A stretch of DNA of 64,000 nucleotides from Straminergon stramineum (Eukaryota > Streptophyta > Bryopsida > Hypnales > Calliergonaceae). The stretch is from contig OY987267.1 in assembly GCA_963920665.1 (NCBI GenBank), positions 11,656,001-11,720,000 on the forward strand, in the 5' to 3' direction. The position numbers were made by a program, and so were the translations under genes. The notes under the pieces were generated by a model, which made no database searches, was not told the origin of the DNA, and was given only the letters and a program-made list of their open reading frames with translations. This document shows positions 37,873-47,262 of the stretch, one piece after another. The number at the start of each line of letters is the position of its first letter. Within the stretch, counting starts at the first letter, position 1.

Positions 37873-38667
37873 GACACATCAATGTTGAAGCTACATGTGG
37901 ACATTGAAAATGATATTTTTGCAAATCAATGTTCCATCCACCTTGTAGTTCAATACATTTTGTTGGAAATGCCTTGAACATTGAATTGCAATTAAGGCCA
38001 AAACAACATACTAGCAACTCTCAATGTTTTTGTGGATTCTAGAAATCTTGCACCTCCCTCATTTTTTTTCCATGCAAAAATTGGGAAAAATGGAAGGGTT
38101 TTTGTGGTTCATTTCTCTTTCCAACCACTCATTTTGTTTTCACCAAACTTCCAAAAACTCATAACATGTGGTTATACTCTTACATACGGATGCAATGCGC
38201 AATCCAATAGGGGCAAATAATCAAATGCCAATATATATTTTCATTGAATTTGCCTAGTTCAAACTTTCTTAAAACAAACAAGGAGGAAGTTCAATGAAAA
38301 TATATATTGGCATTTGATTATTTGCCCCTATTGGATTGCACATTGCATCCGTATGTAAGAGTATAACCACATGTTATGAGTTTTTGGAAGTTTGGTGAAA
38401 ACAAAATGAGTGATTGGAAAGAGAAATGAACTACAAAACCCCTTCTACTTCTCAATTTTGGCATGGGAAAAAAATGAGAGAGGTGCAAGAGTTTGGGTAC
38501 CCACAAAAATATTAGGAGTTACCAGTATGTTGTTTTGGCTCAAATTGCAATTCAATGTTCAAAGCATTTCCAACAAAATGTATTGAACTACAAGGTGGAT
38601 GGAACATTGATCTTCAAAATGATCACTTTCAATGTCCAAATTGTGGCTTCAAAATCAATGTGTTTTC
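37873..38667. repeat. Long inverted repeat, arms of about 376 bp, 41-bp spacer
   Basis: The left arm 37873-38248 and right arm 38290-38667 are reverse complements over their whole length with few differences. For example AACATGTGGTTATACTCTTA at 38165 pairs with its complement near 38360. A transcript would form a near-perfect duplex of more than 350 bp. No coding frame or flanking duplication is seen. It is likely a foldback element or duplicated segment. Confidence 0.9.
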
Positions 38668-38785
38668 GACAAGGGCCCTATTTGCACAAGATAGGGTGAG
38701 CTATTTTCATGAATGAAAGGAATATGATGTGGTTTACCAACCGTCATTGTTGTGTGACGAATAACACATTGACACCATGCCACAT

Positions 38786-41061
38786 TTAACCCCTAAAATG
38801 CCTAAGGCCATTTTTGAGCTTCTAGGAATTTGCTCCTAATTGAACAAAAAGACAACATTTTGATAAGTTGTATAAATTTCTTTGGAATTGTAACTGTACA
38901 AATTCAAACTAGACATGTTAGAGATCACATAGAAAAATAAAACACATCAATATCATTTATGGATTGAAAGATTATAATGTTTGATCATGAGGATGTTAAA
39001 ACTACAAAAGTGATTTAAAGTCTTCCAATTCTCTTTTTACATGTCAAATGTGAAAAGTTGGTCACCACAAAAAATAGGAAGTTAGAGGACCTAACATGCA
39101 TAAGAGCATCTCCTGCACCCCTCTTAGTTTGAGCCCGCCACACGGATTTCCAAAGGGAAAGTGACAAGGTTGATCTGATGAAGACCCAATGGTGAGGTGG
39201 GGCTAGAAAATCTCTTGTGACCTGGAGTAAGAAGGCCGGCAAAGGACTTCTTTAGCATTAGTTAGTGGGTAAATCAAAAGCACTGTGTCATGAGAAAATT
39301 TTCATATAGAGCCACATCCTTCACAAGTTGCCTTCTAGCACCTCCTCCCCAATCCTAATTTTTAATCTCAATTTTGAAAAATCTAAGAATGTCCCACAAT
39401 CACATAGTACTACATAGTTATAAATAAAATGTACAAATTCAAAGAGAATTTCACCCCTCCACTAGAGAGTTGTAGAAGATTCTATACAATGTGACTCATG
39501 CTTGGAAGGGTCATTAGTCACAAATGAGGAAATCTTCCACAATTCTACCTCTTGATTCAAAAAATCACCTAAGACATTCTCAAAAGTTGTAATAAATCCT
39601 AAACAAGCATATTAACAAATGAAATTGGACATGTCAACTCCAATTTTATTTATTTTTGGATTGGGAGTTAAAACAATCAAAAAATTCTAAAAAATTCTAA
39701 AAGTGTTCAATGCTTCCACAAATTTGTACATAAGTGTATTATATAATGTAAAACACATTTATAAATTTTCAAAAAATTTCACCTACCTACGCAAAAGTTG
39801 TGACAAATTTAGTCACAACTGAATAAATCTCCCTAAATACTTGCCTTTTGTATTCAAAAATTGTCTAAGAATTCCCCAATATTTCCAATGAATGCTAAAT
39901 AAGCATTCTAATACATAAAATTGGAAATGTCAATGCCAATTCCTATTTATTTTTGGGTTGGGAGTTAAAAAAATAAAAATATTCTAAAAGTGTCCAATGT
40001 TCCTAAAAATTTGCAACCAAGTGTCTTATATTGTATAGAATATATATAAAAATTAAAAAATTTAACCCTCCTTCATTTAAGAATTAGAGAAGATTTCATA
40101 TACTGTGATTAATGAGCTTGTAGGGCATTAGTCACAACAATCAAAATGTACTAAGTCTTCTATATCATTTACCTCTTGATTCACAAAATTGTCTAATTCA
40201 CAACACTTACATCTTCATTCACAAGTGAATATATTCATACCTGGTTATATTCTTAGGAAAAATACATAAACTACTTATTTGCCATGTATCATAAAATCTA
40301 GGAATTTTTGAATTTATAGAGGCAATTGAGGCCTCAAATTAGGGTGGAGTGGTTTTAAAAATAGATTAATCAAGCACAAAATACGGTGTTTTTTTTAACA
40401 TATACTTTGCGGAAAAAACTCATAGACCTCAAGAAGACGATTGAGAAGGGTGGTTCACACCAACCCAGAAATGTGACTACAGCTTCCAAATTGTTGTTGT
40501 CATCACCACAATGGCCTTTGACTTGTCAGAACATGGAATCCAATGACAACAAGGGTCTGAGAAGGTACCCTCTACAAAACGAAATTCTACTAGAGTCGAG
40601 GCCGATTCTAGAGGCCCCACACCTCTACATCTCCAACTACAATGCTGTTGGGATTGAATTTCACTTGGTCACTCAAAAATTAGTTGGTAGGGCTCTTTTA
40701 CTAGTATGCAGGAGATGCTCTAACCCCAACCAATTTAAGGCTCGACTAAATCTACTCTATAATTTTTTTAAATGAATTTTGAATGTGATTTTTTCTCTGA
40801 GATCTAGTGTATTTGAGGCTCATTTCCAAGAGCCTTCAATACTACCAAAAGTCAAGATTGCAATGGACACCCTTGCATAAAATCTTGAATAGAAAAATCA
40901 TAATCAATCATTTTTAAAATCAAATTTTTGATGCTAAAACTAGACTTCAAAAAGAATTTTTCAAAAATACAAACTATAAAAATAGCAACTTGGCTAGGTT
41001 TTATTTAACTTCAAAGTATTGGCAACACCAAAGTTTGGTGTCTTGGGCATTTGGGGGTTAA
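38786..41061 (+). mobile_element. P2: TTAA-flanked family alpha element carrying a nested insertion
   Basis: It starts TTAACCCCTAAAATGCCTAA and ends CTTGGGCATTTGGGGGTTAA. The left 315 bp and right 340 bp follow P1; the middle is the PIF-like element 39104-40720. Without insert and duplication the length is 656 bp, against 634 bp for P1. Confidence 0.75.
39104..40720. mobile_element. PIF/Harbinger-like non-autonomous element (1617 bp)
   Basis: The ends GAGCATCTCCTGCA and TGCAGGAGATGCTC are perfect 14-bp inverted repeats flanked by TAA direct repeats. P1 shows the empty site CATGCA-CAA-CCCCAA. GAGCATCTCC ends with a TAA/TTA duplication are typical of plant PIF/Harbinger elements. The interior has about three diverged direct repeats with a period near 300 bp (landmarks at 39546, 39842, 40168) and no transposase. 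Confidence 0.85.
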
Positions 41062-41099
41062 TTATTTTTGGACTATTCAATGAATTCTGGACAAAACAT

Positions 41100-41545
41100 C
41101 TGGAGATGGGTCCAAGCACGCTTATAGGATCCAACTTGGGCGTAACCACTACTTTTTTTGAGGAATCTTCATTCTAACTCTTGAATATGACTTGAAGTAT
41201 GAAAAAACATTGTAGTGCATAGCTTTTTAGTTATGGCTCTTTGACATAATACAAAGAAAAAAGAAGTGTATTAATTTTTTAAGTATTGAAAGGACCAAAA
41301 AATAGTTGTAACCACTGCTTAATGGGATAAAGTAAGGACCCATGATGGATTACTTATGGACTATTTGGTATAAATAAACATCTTTTGATAGAACATTCCA
41401 ATACTAATTCATTATAGATGACATACAAACTATTTTGGATGAATAAGCAACATTTTGTAAATAGAATATTCCAATAAGGACCTCCATAAGCACCTCACTA
41501 ACGTCTCCATGTGGCTCCTATTAGCATGCTTGGATCCAGATCTCA
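41100..41545. mobile_element. Probable TIR element, unclassified
   Basis: The left end GGTCCAAGCACGCTTATAGG and right end CCTATTAGCATGCTTGGATC are inverted copies with few mismatches (about 27 bp). It is a single copy, and exact ends and target duplication are uncertain. Confidence 0.45.
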
Positions 41546-42618
41546 AGTTGATAATAACATCCCAAGATCTCTTATTGCTTATATAAATCTCTCAATGTTT
41601 GTACAAATTTTTGAATGTTTTGTATTAATCTCCTAATGTTTTATATAGATCTTTTGATATTTTGCATTATTTCTTCATGATCTTTTGTTTTTCTGTTATT
41701 ATTTTTGGACTTTTGAAAGTCCAAAAGTAGTTAAATATGGCATCACCTTTTAATAACACATTATTTTTATTTTTGCACTTCTTGGTAATAGGTTTACTTG
41801 TACATTGAAAACAAATCAAATTATAATCTAGTCTACTTTTATTTTTATTAATTTAAAGTTGCTAAAAAATTAGCAAAGAATCAGTAGTGCAATCGTCATC
41901 TTTTCTATTCTTTGACTAGGAAAAATTACCTCCCTACCATCACTCAATTAGACATATGCTACAATGCTTAATATTATCAGAAATAGATTATACACCTTTA
42001 GTTAGTAGTGTTGGGTTAGACTATAGTAGCGGTGACCTCAATGCCATTGCTTGGAGAACAGTCGGGTGACCCTTTGAAGCACTTAAATCCTATGTAGTGA
42101 AACAATTAGGGTTTAGGCCTATAGTACAATGTTGTGAGGCGCTACAATAATTAGGCGTGGAGTATTGTGTAGGGTAAACATGAAGGGGTAGTCCTATTTC
42201 GAGTTAGGACCTTTTGATTTTATTTATAAAATGAAGGGTCACTTGTCCATTCTCTAGGCGATGGTGACCAAGGTTGCCACTACTACATGTGTCCAAGAGT
42301 GTTGTTTCCCGGTGAGTCTCAAGTTTTTCAATGTGAAAAAATATTCCTAGTGTTCCTTTTGGAACAAAGAGAAACACTCATTAGAGAAATTTTGGACTCT
42401 TGAGAGAGCTACCAACGTTTGACAAGCCAGTCTATTTTTGGAGTCTATTGAAGCTACTTAGAAGAGGGAATTTCTAACAAAACAAAGATTCACCTTATGT
42501 TCATGAATATTGGGAGTTCTAAGAAGTATATTTTAGTCTTCTATTCCGCAATTGTCACAGAAAGATGCTTTGGGGATACTTTCAAATATCAAAACAACAC
42601 TTGTCACAACCCTAACTA
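41546..42618. other. Intergenic DNA
   Basis: No gene or repeat is recognised; only short frames. Confidence 0.5.
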
Positions 42619-42890
42619 TGATGGGTACCTCCAAAATCGCCATGTGTCTAAATGCGCCATCTACAACAGGTGAACATTCATAAATTCAATTATGTACCTA
42701 TTTGCATAGAGCGCTTTTAGAATCAGACTTTGACTATGAATAACTTTTGCATATAATATCCAAATGATGTGTTCTTTGGTGCATTGGAATCTCCTTTCTC
42801 TTGCCAACAAGGAAATGTAAAAATTTGATCAACCCAATAATAATAACAATGCATAGTACCAATTTGTGGTGCTTTCAAGTGTATCTACCT
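42619..42890 (-). mobile_element. F4: AGGT-ended MITE, family F
   Basis: Left GATGGGTACCTCCAAAA, right GTATCTACCT|TA. The core GTTCTTTGGTGCATTGGAA is shared with F1 and F5. Confidence 0.65.
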
Positions 42891-42892
42891 TA

Positions 42893-43239
42893 ATAGTACT
42901 TGAAAATGAATACTCTAACATTTGAAAGTGACGAAGTGCAGATATAGGGGAAAAGTTACTCAAGCAAAATAAATGTAATGCACTTAGGGACCCTCTCAAC
43001 ACTTCCTGGCATGGGAGCCCTATAGAGAGTCCACAATTTCTCTGATGAGGAATTCTTTTCCTTTTCCCTACTAGCTGGGAATCCTTTGTGAGCCCCTGGT
43101 GTTCGAGAAGCTCTCGATCTCTATCTGTGGCTTGCTCTTCGAGTAAAATCACTTCCACACGTGCTCCTGTCAATGCAAAGCCCAGCTTCTCTTTGGCCCA
43201 GATCGATCCAACAACCTGCAGTACGTACAGTACAAACAA
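42893..43239 (-). other. Possible exon or relic of an unidentified protein
   Basis: A minus-strand open frame with coding-like composition starts just after a plausible acceptor (ACTGCAG|GTTGTTGG) and reads SIWAKEKLGFALTGARVEVI and so on, then LLEHQGLTKDSQLVGKRKR. The frame runs on into MITE F4, which argues against an intact gene end. I do not recognise the family, and no adjoining exons could be identified in the GATC-rich flank. Confidence 0.25.
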
Positions 43240-43830
43240 GAATCGAAGCTCGATCAGCTGTTAGATCATTCTCTAGGAGCACAACCTTGCAATTGATCAA
43301 TCCTTAAGGTTTTCGATCAAGTTTGATTTGAATGTGGAGGATTTGAATACGTATAACTATCATGCATGGTACGTCTGAGGATAATCGATCACTCCGCAGT
43401 CCGCACTCACAAGTCAGTCGATCACAACCTGTTAGATTTCAGGCTTTTCAGCAAGCAAGCATCCCAGCCTCTGCAATTTGCATTCAAACGTACTGATTAA
43501 TATAGTACGTACGTCGATCCTGCATCACAGCTACTCCGGATCGAGTCCTCCCCCGACTTGAATTCATTCAATCGATGTGTGATCGAATTGAAAATATCTA
43601 TCTATCTATCAGAGACAGCAATGCCGCAGTAGCTTCTACGTAGCTAGTGATCGCATTCTTGATCGATCGCAGTTGTCTTCATTTGAACTTCGATTGCAGC
43701 AATCGATTGGTAAAGGATATATATATCTACGTGATCGAGTACGTGTTCCCTATTGCAACAGAAATTGTGAAGGCTGATCGAGATGGAAATAGTTTGAATG
43801 AAAATTAAGTTTCCATTAATTTATAATTTT
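43240..43830. other. GATC-rich, low-repeat region
   Basis: There are many GATC/CGATC words (for example TTGATCGATCGCAG near 43661). No gene was identified. Composition resembles 45300-45830 and differs from the AT-rich repeat DNA, so both may be remnants of one gene's non-coding DNA. Confidence 0.4.
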
Positions 43831-43925
43831 CACAGGGAGATCGGGAGGGCGTTACCGGCCCCCGGGGGTGTAATTTCAACATGTAACTAGACCCGCGGGG
43901 GTAACACCCTCCCCATCTCCCTGTG
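43831..43925. mobile_element. 95-bp GC-rich hairpin MITE
   Basis: CACAGGGAGATCGGGAGGG and CCCTCCCCATCTCCCTGTG bound a 95-bp near-palindrome with GC-rich inner stems. It is related to 46539-46690. Confidence 0.7.
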
Positions 43926-43995
43926 AGGGCACATCCACGTAAACTCTTGAATGCGGAACACTCAGTTACTCAGTTACTGTACTGTACATACAGTA

Positions 43996-44303
43996 AGGTG
44001 GGCATCCCCAAATGCGCCTTTCACCCCAAACTACCATCATCACGCTATGAACACCTCGAACCTCGAAAATCAATATGTACCTGTCCGGAAGAAATGATTT
44101 CAGAACCTCTACCAAAAAACACACTTGGACTCTTCATGATTTTTGCATACAGGATCTAGACAAATGTCGTGTTCTTTGGTGCGTTGGAACCTCCTTTCAC
44201 TTGTCAAAAAGAAAATATGGAAAATTTAATTATTAGTCTAATAATCGTAACTAGGCACAATAGCAAAAAGTGGCTGTTTGGGGGGGGGGTTGCCCACCTG
44301 CCT
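43996..44303 (-). mobile_element. F5: AGGT-ended MITE, family F
   Basis: TA|AGGTGGGCATCCCC and GGGTTGCCCACCTGCCT|TA, 308 bp, with the clearest ends of family F. It includes a run of ten or more G near 44281. Confidence 0.7.
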
Positions 44304-44381
44304 TAGGGAAGATTTAGATGTGAAATTACAAAAAAGAACTAAATCATATATCATGGTCCCACCTTTGTTATTATTGCTAAC

Positions 44382-44956
44382 TTAACCCCTAAAGGACTAA
44401 GTGTCCATTCAGCTTACGCAAGAAATCTTGGATAGGCTCCTATGCAGTCATTTGTAGTCGGATGTTCATGAAATTTGGACATGTAGTTTAACTATGTATC
44501 CCCTTCCTAAAAATCTAATTGTTTTTCTGATCGGGTGCCCCGATTGAAAGTTAGGCTGCCCTGAACTTTGTGGGCAGCTTCGGGCAGCATGTGCAAACTC
44601 TTCCTATGATTTTGAAATTTGGCGGGTGTGTAGCTCACATGATCCAAGTTGAAAATGTCAAAAAAATAACCCTATTTCGTGTGAGAATCTCATTCTAGAG
44701 GGAGTTAAAGTTTGCAAGCCATGTTGGGCAAGGTTGGAAAAAAACTTTTTCACCTAACTTCAAATGTTATAATCTTTCAATCCGTGTGGTCAAAGTTTCT
44801 AAAATTTTTTCCACATGTTCCCAAAGAAGTCTAGTTCAAATTTGTACGGTTGAATTTTGAAAAAAACTTTTTTTTTCATTTTTTTCTTGCTGCCCTAAAA
44901 AGTGTCAGTTTTTGACAATTTCTGCCCGAAATGTGCCTTGGTCCTTTAGGGGTTAA
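44382..44956 (+). mobile_element. P7: TTAA-flanked element, family gamma
   Basis: TTAACCCCTAAAGGACTAAG to TTGGTCCTTTAGGGGTTAA, 575 bp, collinear with P6. Both termini are intact. Internal GGCAGCTTCGGGCAGCATG and TTTCTGCCCGAAATG motifs are present. Confidence 0.8.
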
Positions 44957-46068
44957 ATCCAATCATGATCAGCAAAGTTTTCTCAAATTTAACACCCCCC
45001 AAATTAACCTGTTTGTGCTGCATAAAAGTATCTGCAATTTTAACCATCCAAGTTTAGCTAGCTAGCTCTCTGGTCTTCTCAAACAACCATAAGCCAACTC
45101 CCGGTGGGTCTTAATTGAAGCTCTATCGTCCAAACCCAAAATTGTACTACCGTAGTGTGCTTGTAGACCTAAAGTTCAAATTGAAACAAAATAATCAAGT
45201 TTTGGAGCTCTTCAATCAGAATTTCAAACGGAAACAGAAACCATAATTACGTAATAAACTTCATTTGATCAATTGCATGGATTCAAATTTTTTTTAAACG
45301 ATTGTTTTCATGTCTAATAAAATGTAGATCACGAACAAGGATCGATCGACAAATTGCAAATTAAACTACAGATCGAGCAAGGTTAGTAACTCTTGGCATA
45401 TATATTGAGCATCATCTTCTTCAATCTATCAATTCTCTATCAATATTAATCTCAATTCATTAATCGAGCCAAAGTGCCGGCATGCTATCATCTTCATTCA
45501 TGCACTCGATCGGGCCTTCTCTATTAGCAATCCTTCTTCTTCTTCTGCAGTCTGACTACCGAAATTAATCAAAGGGATGATCGATCATTAATTTCTTCTA
45601 TGCCTGTAAAGATTTCTCTGCATTTGAAGGACAGTGATATCGATCGCAGTCGTGATCACTTACAGACAACTTCCAATTGTTCGATCTAGTTCCTTAGATT
45701 GGAGATCTGGTGCTGAATTTGCCGGTAGTTTCAACAACCTGTAGAGTTATCATTCACTTAGGTATAGAATTGTTGATTCATGGACCAAATGTAGGAGAGC
45801 ACTTGCATGCATTGATCGATGCTATTGATGCTGTTGTAGTAAGAGGCAGAAGGTGTAAAAACATGCCTATTACCAACCAAGCAGATTTGCTATCTAGGTA
45901 CCTTGGAGATGCTCTTTGTCAACTCATACATGTATTTTTCTTTTAGAGATTTGTGAAGTTGGAAAGAAGCCATTTGCAAGAAGAATCAAGACATTTTGAC
46001 AAGTAATGAATTTTCTATTCTGTATGATTTTTCAAAGTTTGTAGGGATGAAATTGGCATAGCCTGCTA
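44957..46068. other. Intergenic DNA, partly GATC-rich
   Basis: 45300-45830 is dense in GATC words. A plus-strand frame at 45710-45946 looks moderately protein-like but is not recognised, and I do not call it a gene. Confidence 0.4.
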
Positions 46069-46523
46069 GGGTGAAACAACCCATTGTGGACAGAATTTGG
46101 AGTTTGCCTTCATGCATTGTTCAAATTTTTCAAATTTTTTCCCACATAAAAACAAGTGTGAGAAATAGTGAGTATTGAAATTATATTTTTTTTTTATATA
46201 AAGTATGAATTTTTTATGAATTTTTGAAGTGATTTGCCCAAAAAAGCCTATAGGCTACCTAATAAGTGATAACCAACAAAAATTGTATCCAATATGCTTA
46301 TCTTAATCACCTAAAGCAGTCACAATAATTTCTAATTTTGAGGGGTCTGAAAAGTCATTTCCTACAATGATTCACACTCCAAAAGTAGGGTGCATCTAAT
46401 GAGGTCACTAATCATTCCATGGGTGTTAGGTGAGACATTAATTCATATTATGGCTTGAAAAAACGTCATGAGGTGATTAGGTGTCTACTATGGGTCATTT
46501 GACCACAATGGGATGTTTTACCT
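46069..46523. mobile_element. M2: AGGT-ended element related to M1
   Basis: Left TA|GGGTGAAACAACCCATTG, right CAATGGGATGTTTTACCT|TA, 455 bp, the same terminal family as M1. Confidence 0.65.
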
Positions 46524-46538
46524 TAAACCACACAGTGT

Positions 46539-46690
46539 CACAAGGAGACCGGGAGGGTGATACTAGAGGCAAAATATTTCAATGTGTAACTATATCCCCC
46601 AAAATTTCTAAAAAGAGAAAGTTTGGGGAGGGATATAGTTACTCACTAAAATATTATGCCCCCTCCCTCCATCCATGGTATCACCTTCCC
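46539..46690. mobile_element. Hairpin MITE related to 43831-43925
   Basis: The outer stem GGGAGGGTGATAC pairs with GGTATCACCTTCCC, and the inner stem GTAACTATATCCC with GGGATATAGTTAC. The sequence order parallels the 95-bp element at 43831. Confidence 0.6.
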
Positions 46691-46961
46691 ATTCTTCCTA
46701 TATGTCCCCTCCCCAAGTGCATTGTGATGATGCTAAAGGGTTGCTAATTAAAATTGTGGTAATGGGTGGGTGAGTGATACAAATAGGAAGGGCCAATAGA
46801 TGTTAGAATAGGGTGATTAATAGCATTGGTGGTTGTTCTACCTTATATTAATAGATGTGCTCAAGTTTCCATCCAATTTTGATTGAATTTCTTCATCATT
46901 TTGACCAATAAAGTACGTAGAAGGTAACATTGACATTTTATTCATCAATCACTAACCCTTC

Positions 46962-47262
46962 TAGACAAGAGGTCCATAAAATGACCATTTACCAACTTAC
47001 TTGCAATTTTAAGAAATTTGACTTCTTGAAATATATATTCCAATTATTTTTCTTAAATGATAAATGGAATTGGCATCTAACCTAAGTTGTTCCATATTTT
47101 TTGGACCTTTGTGAAATTAATTATGAATTTTGAAGTTGGAACTATAAGAATATTCACGTTCTAGTACATATTTATTGTTTGTTCATTGACAAATGCAATT
47201 TGTACATTGACAAAAACAAAATGTATCTTTTAACTCCTACTCACTTAATGGGTCTCCTACCT
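46962..47262 (+). mobile_element. H2: family H copy without P12
   Basis: It carries GAGGTCCATAAAATGACCAT, TGGAATTGGCATCTAACC and the right end GGTCTCCTACCT|TA. It supplies the empty site for P12. The left end is eroded. Confidence 0.55.
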
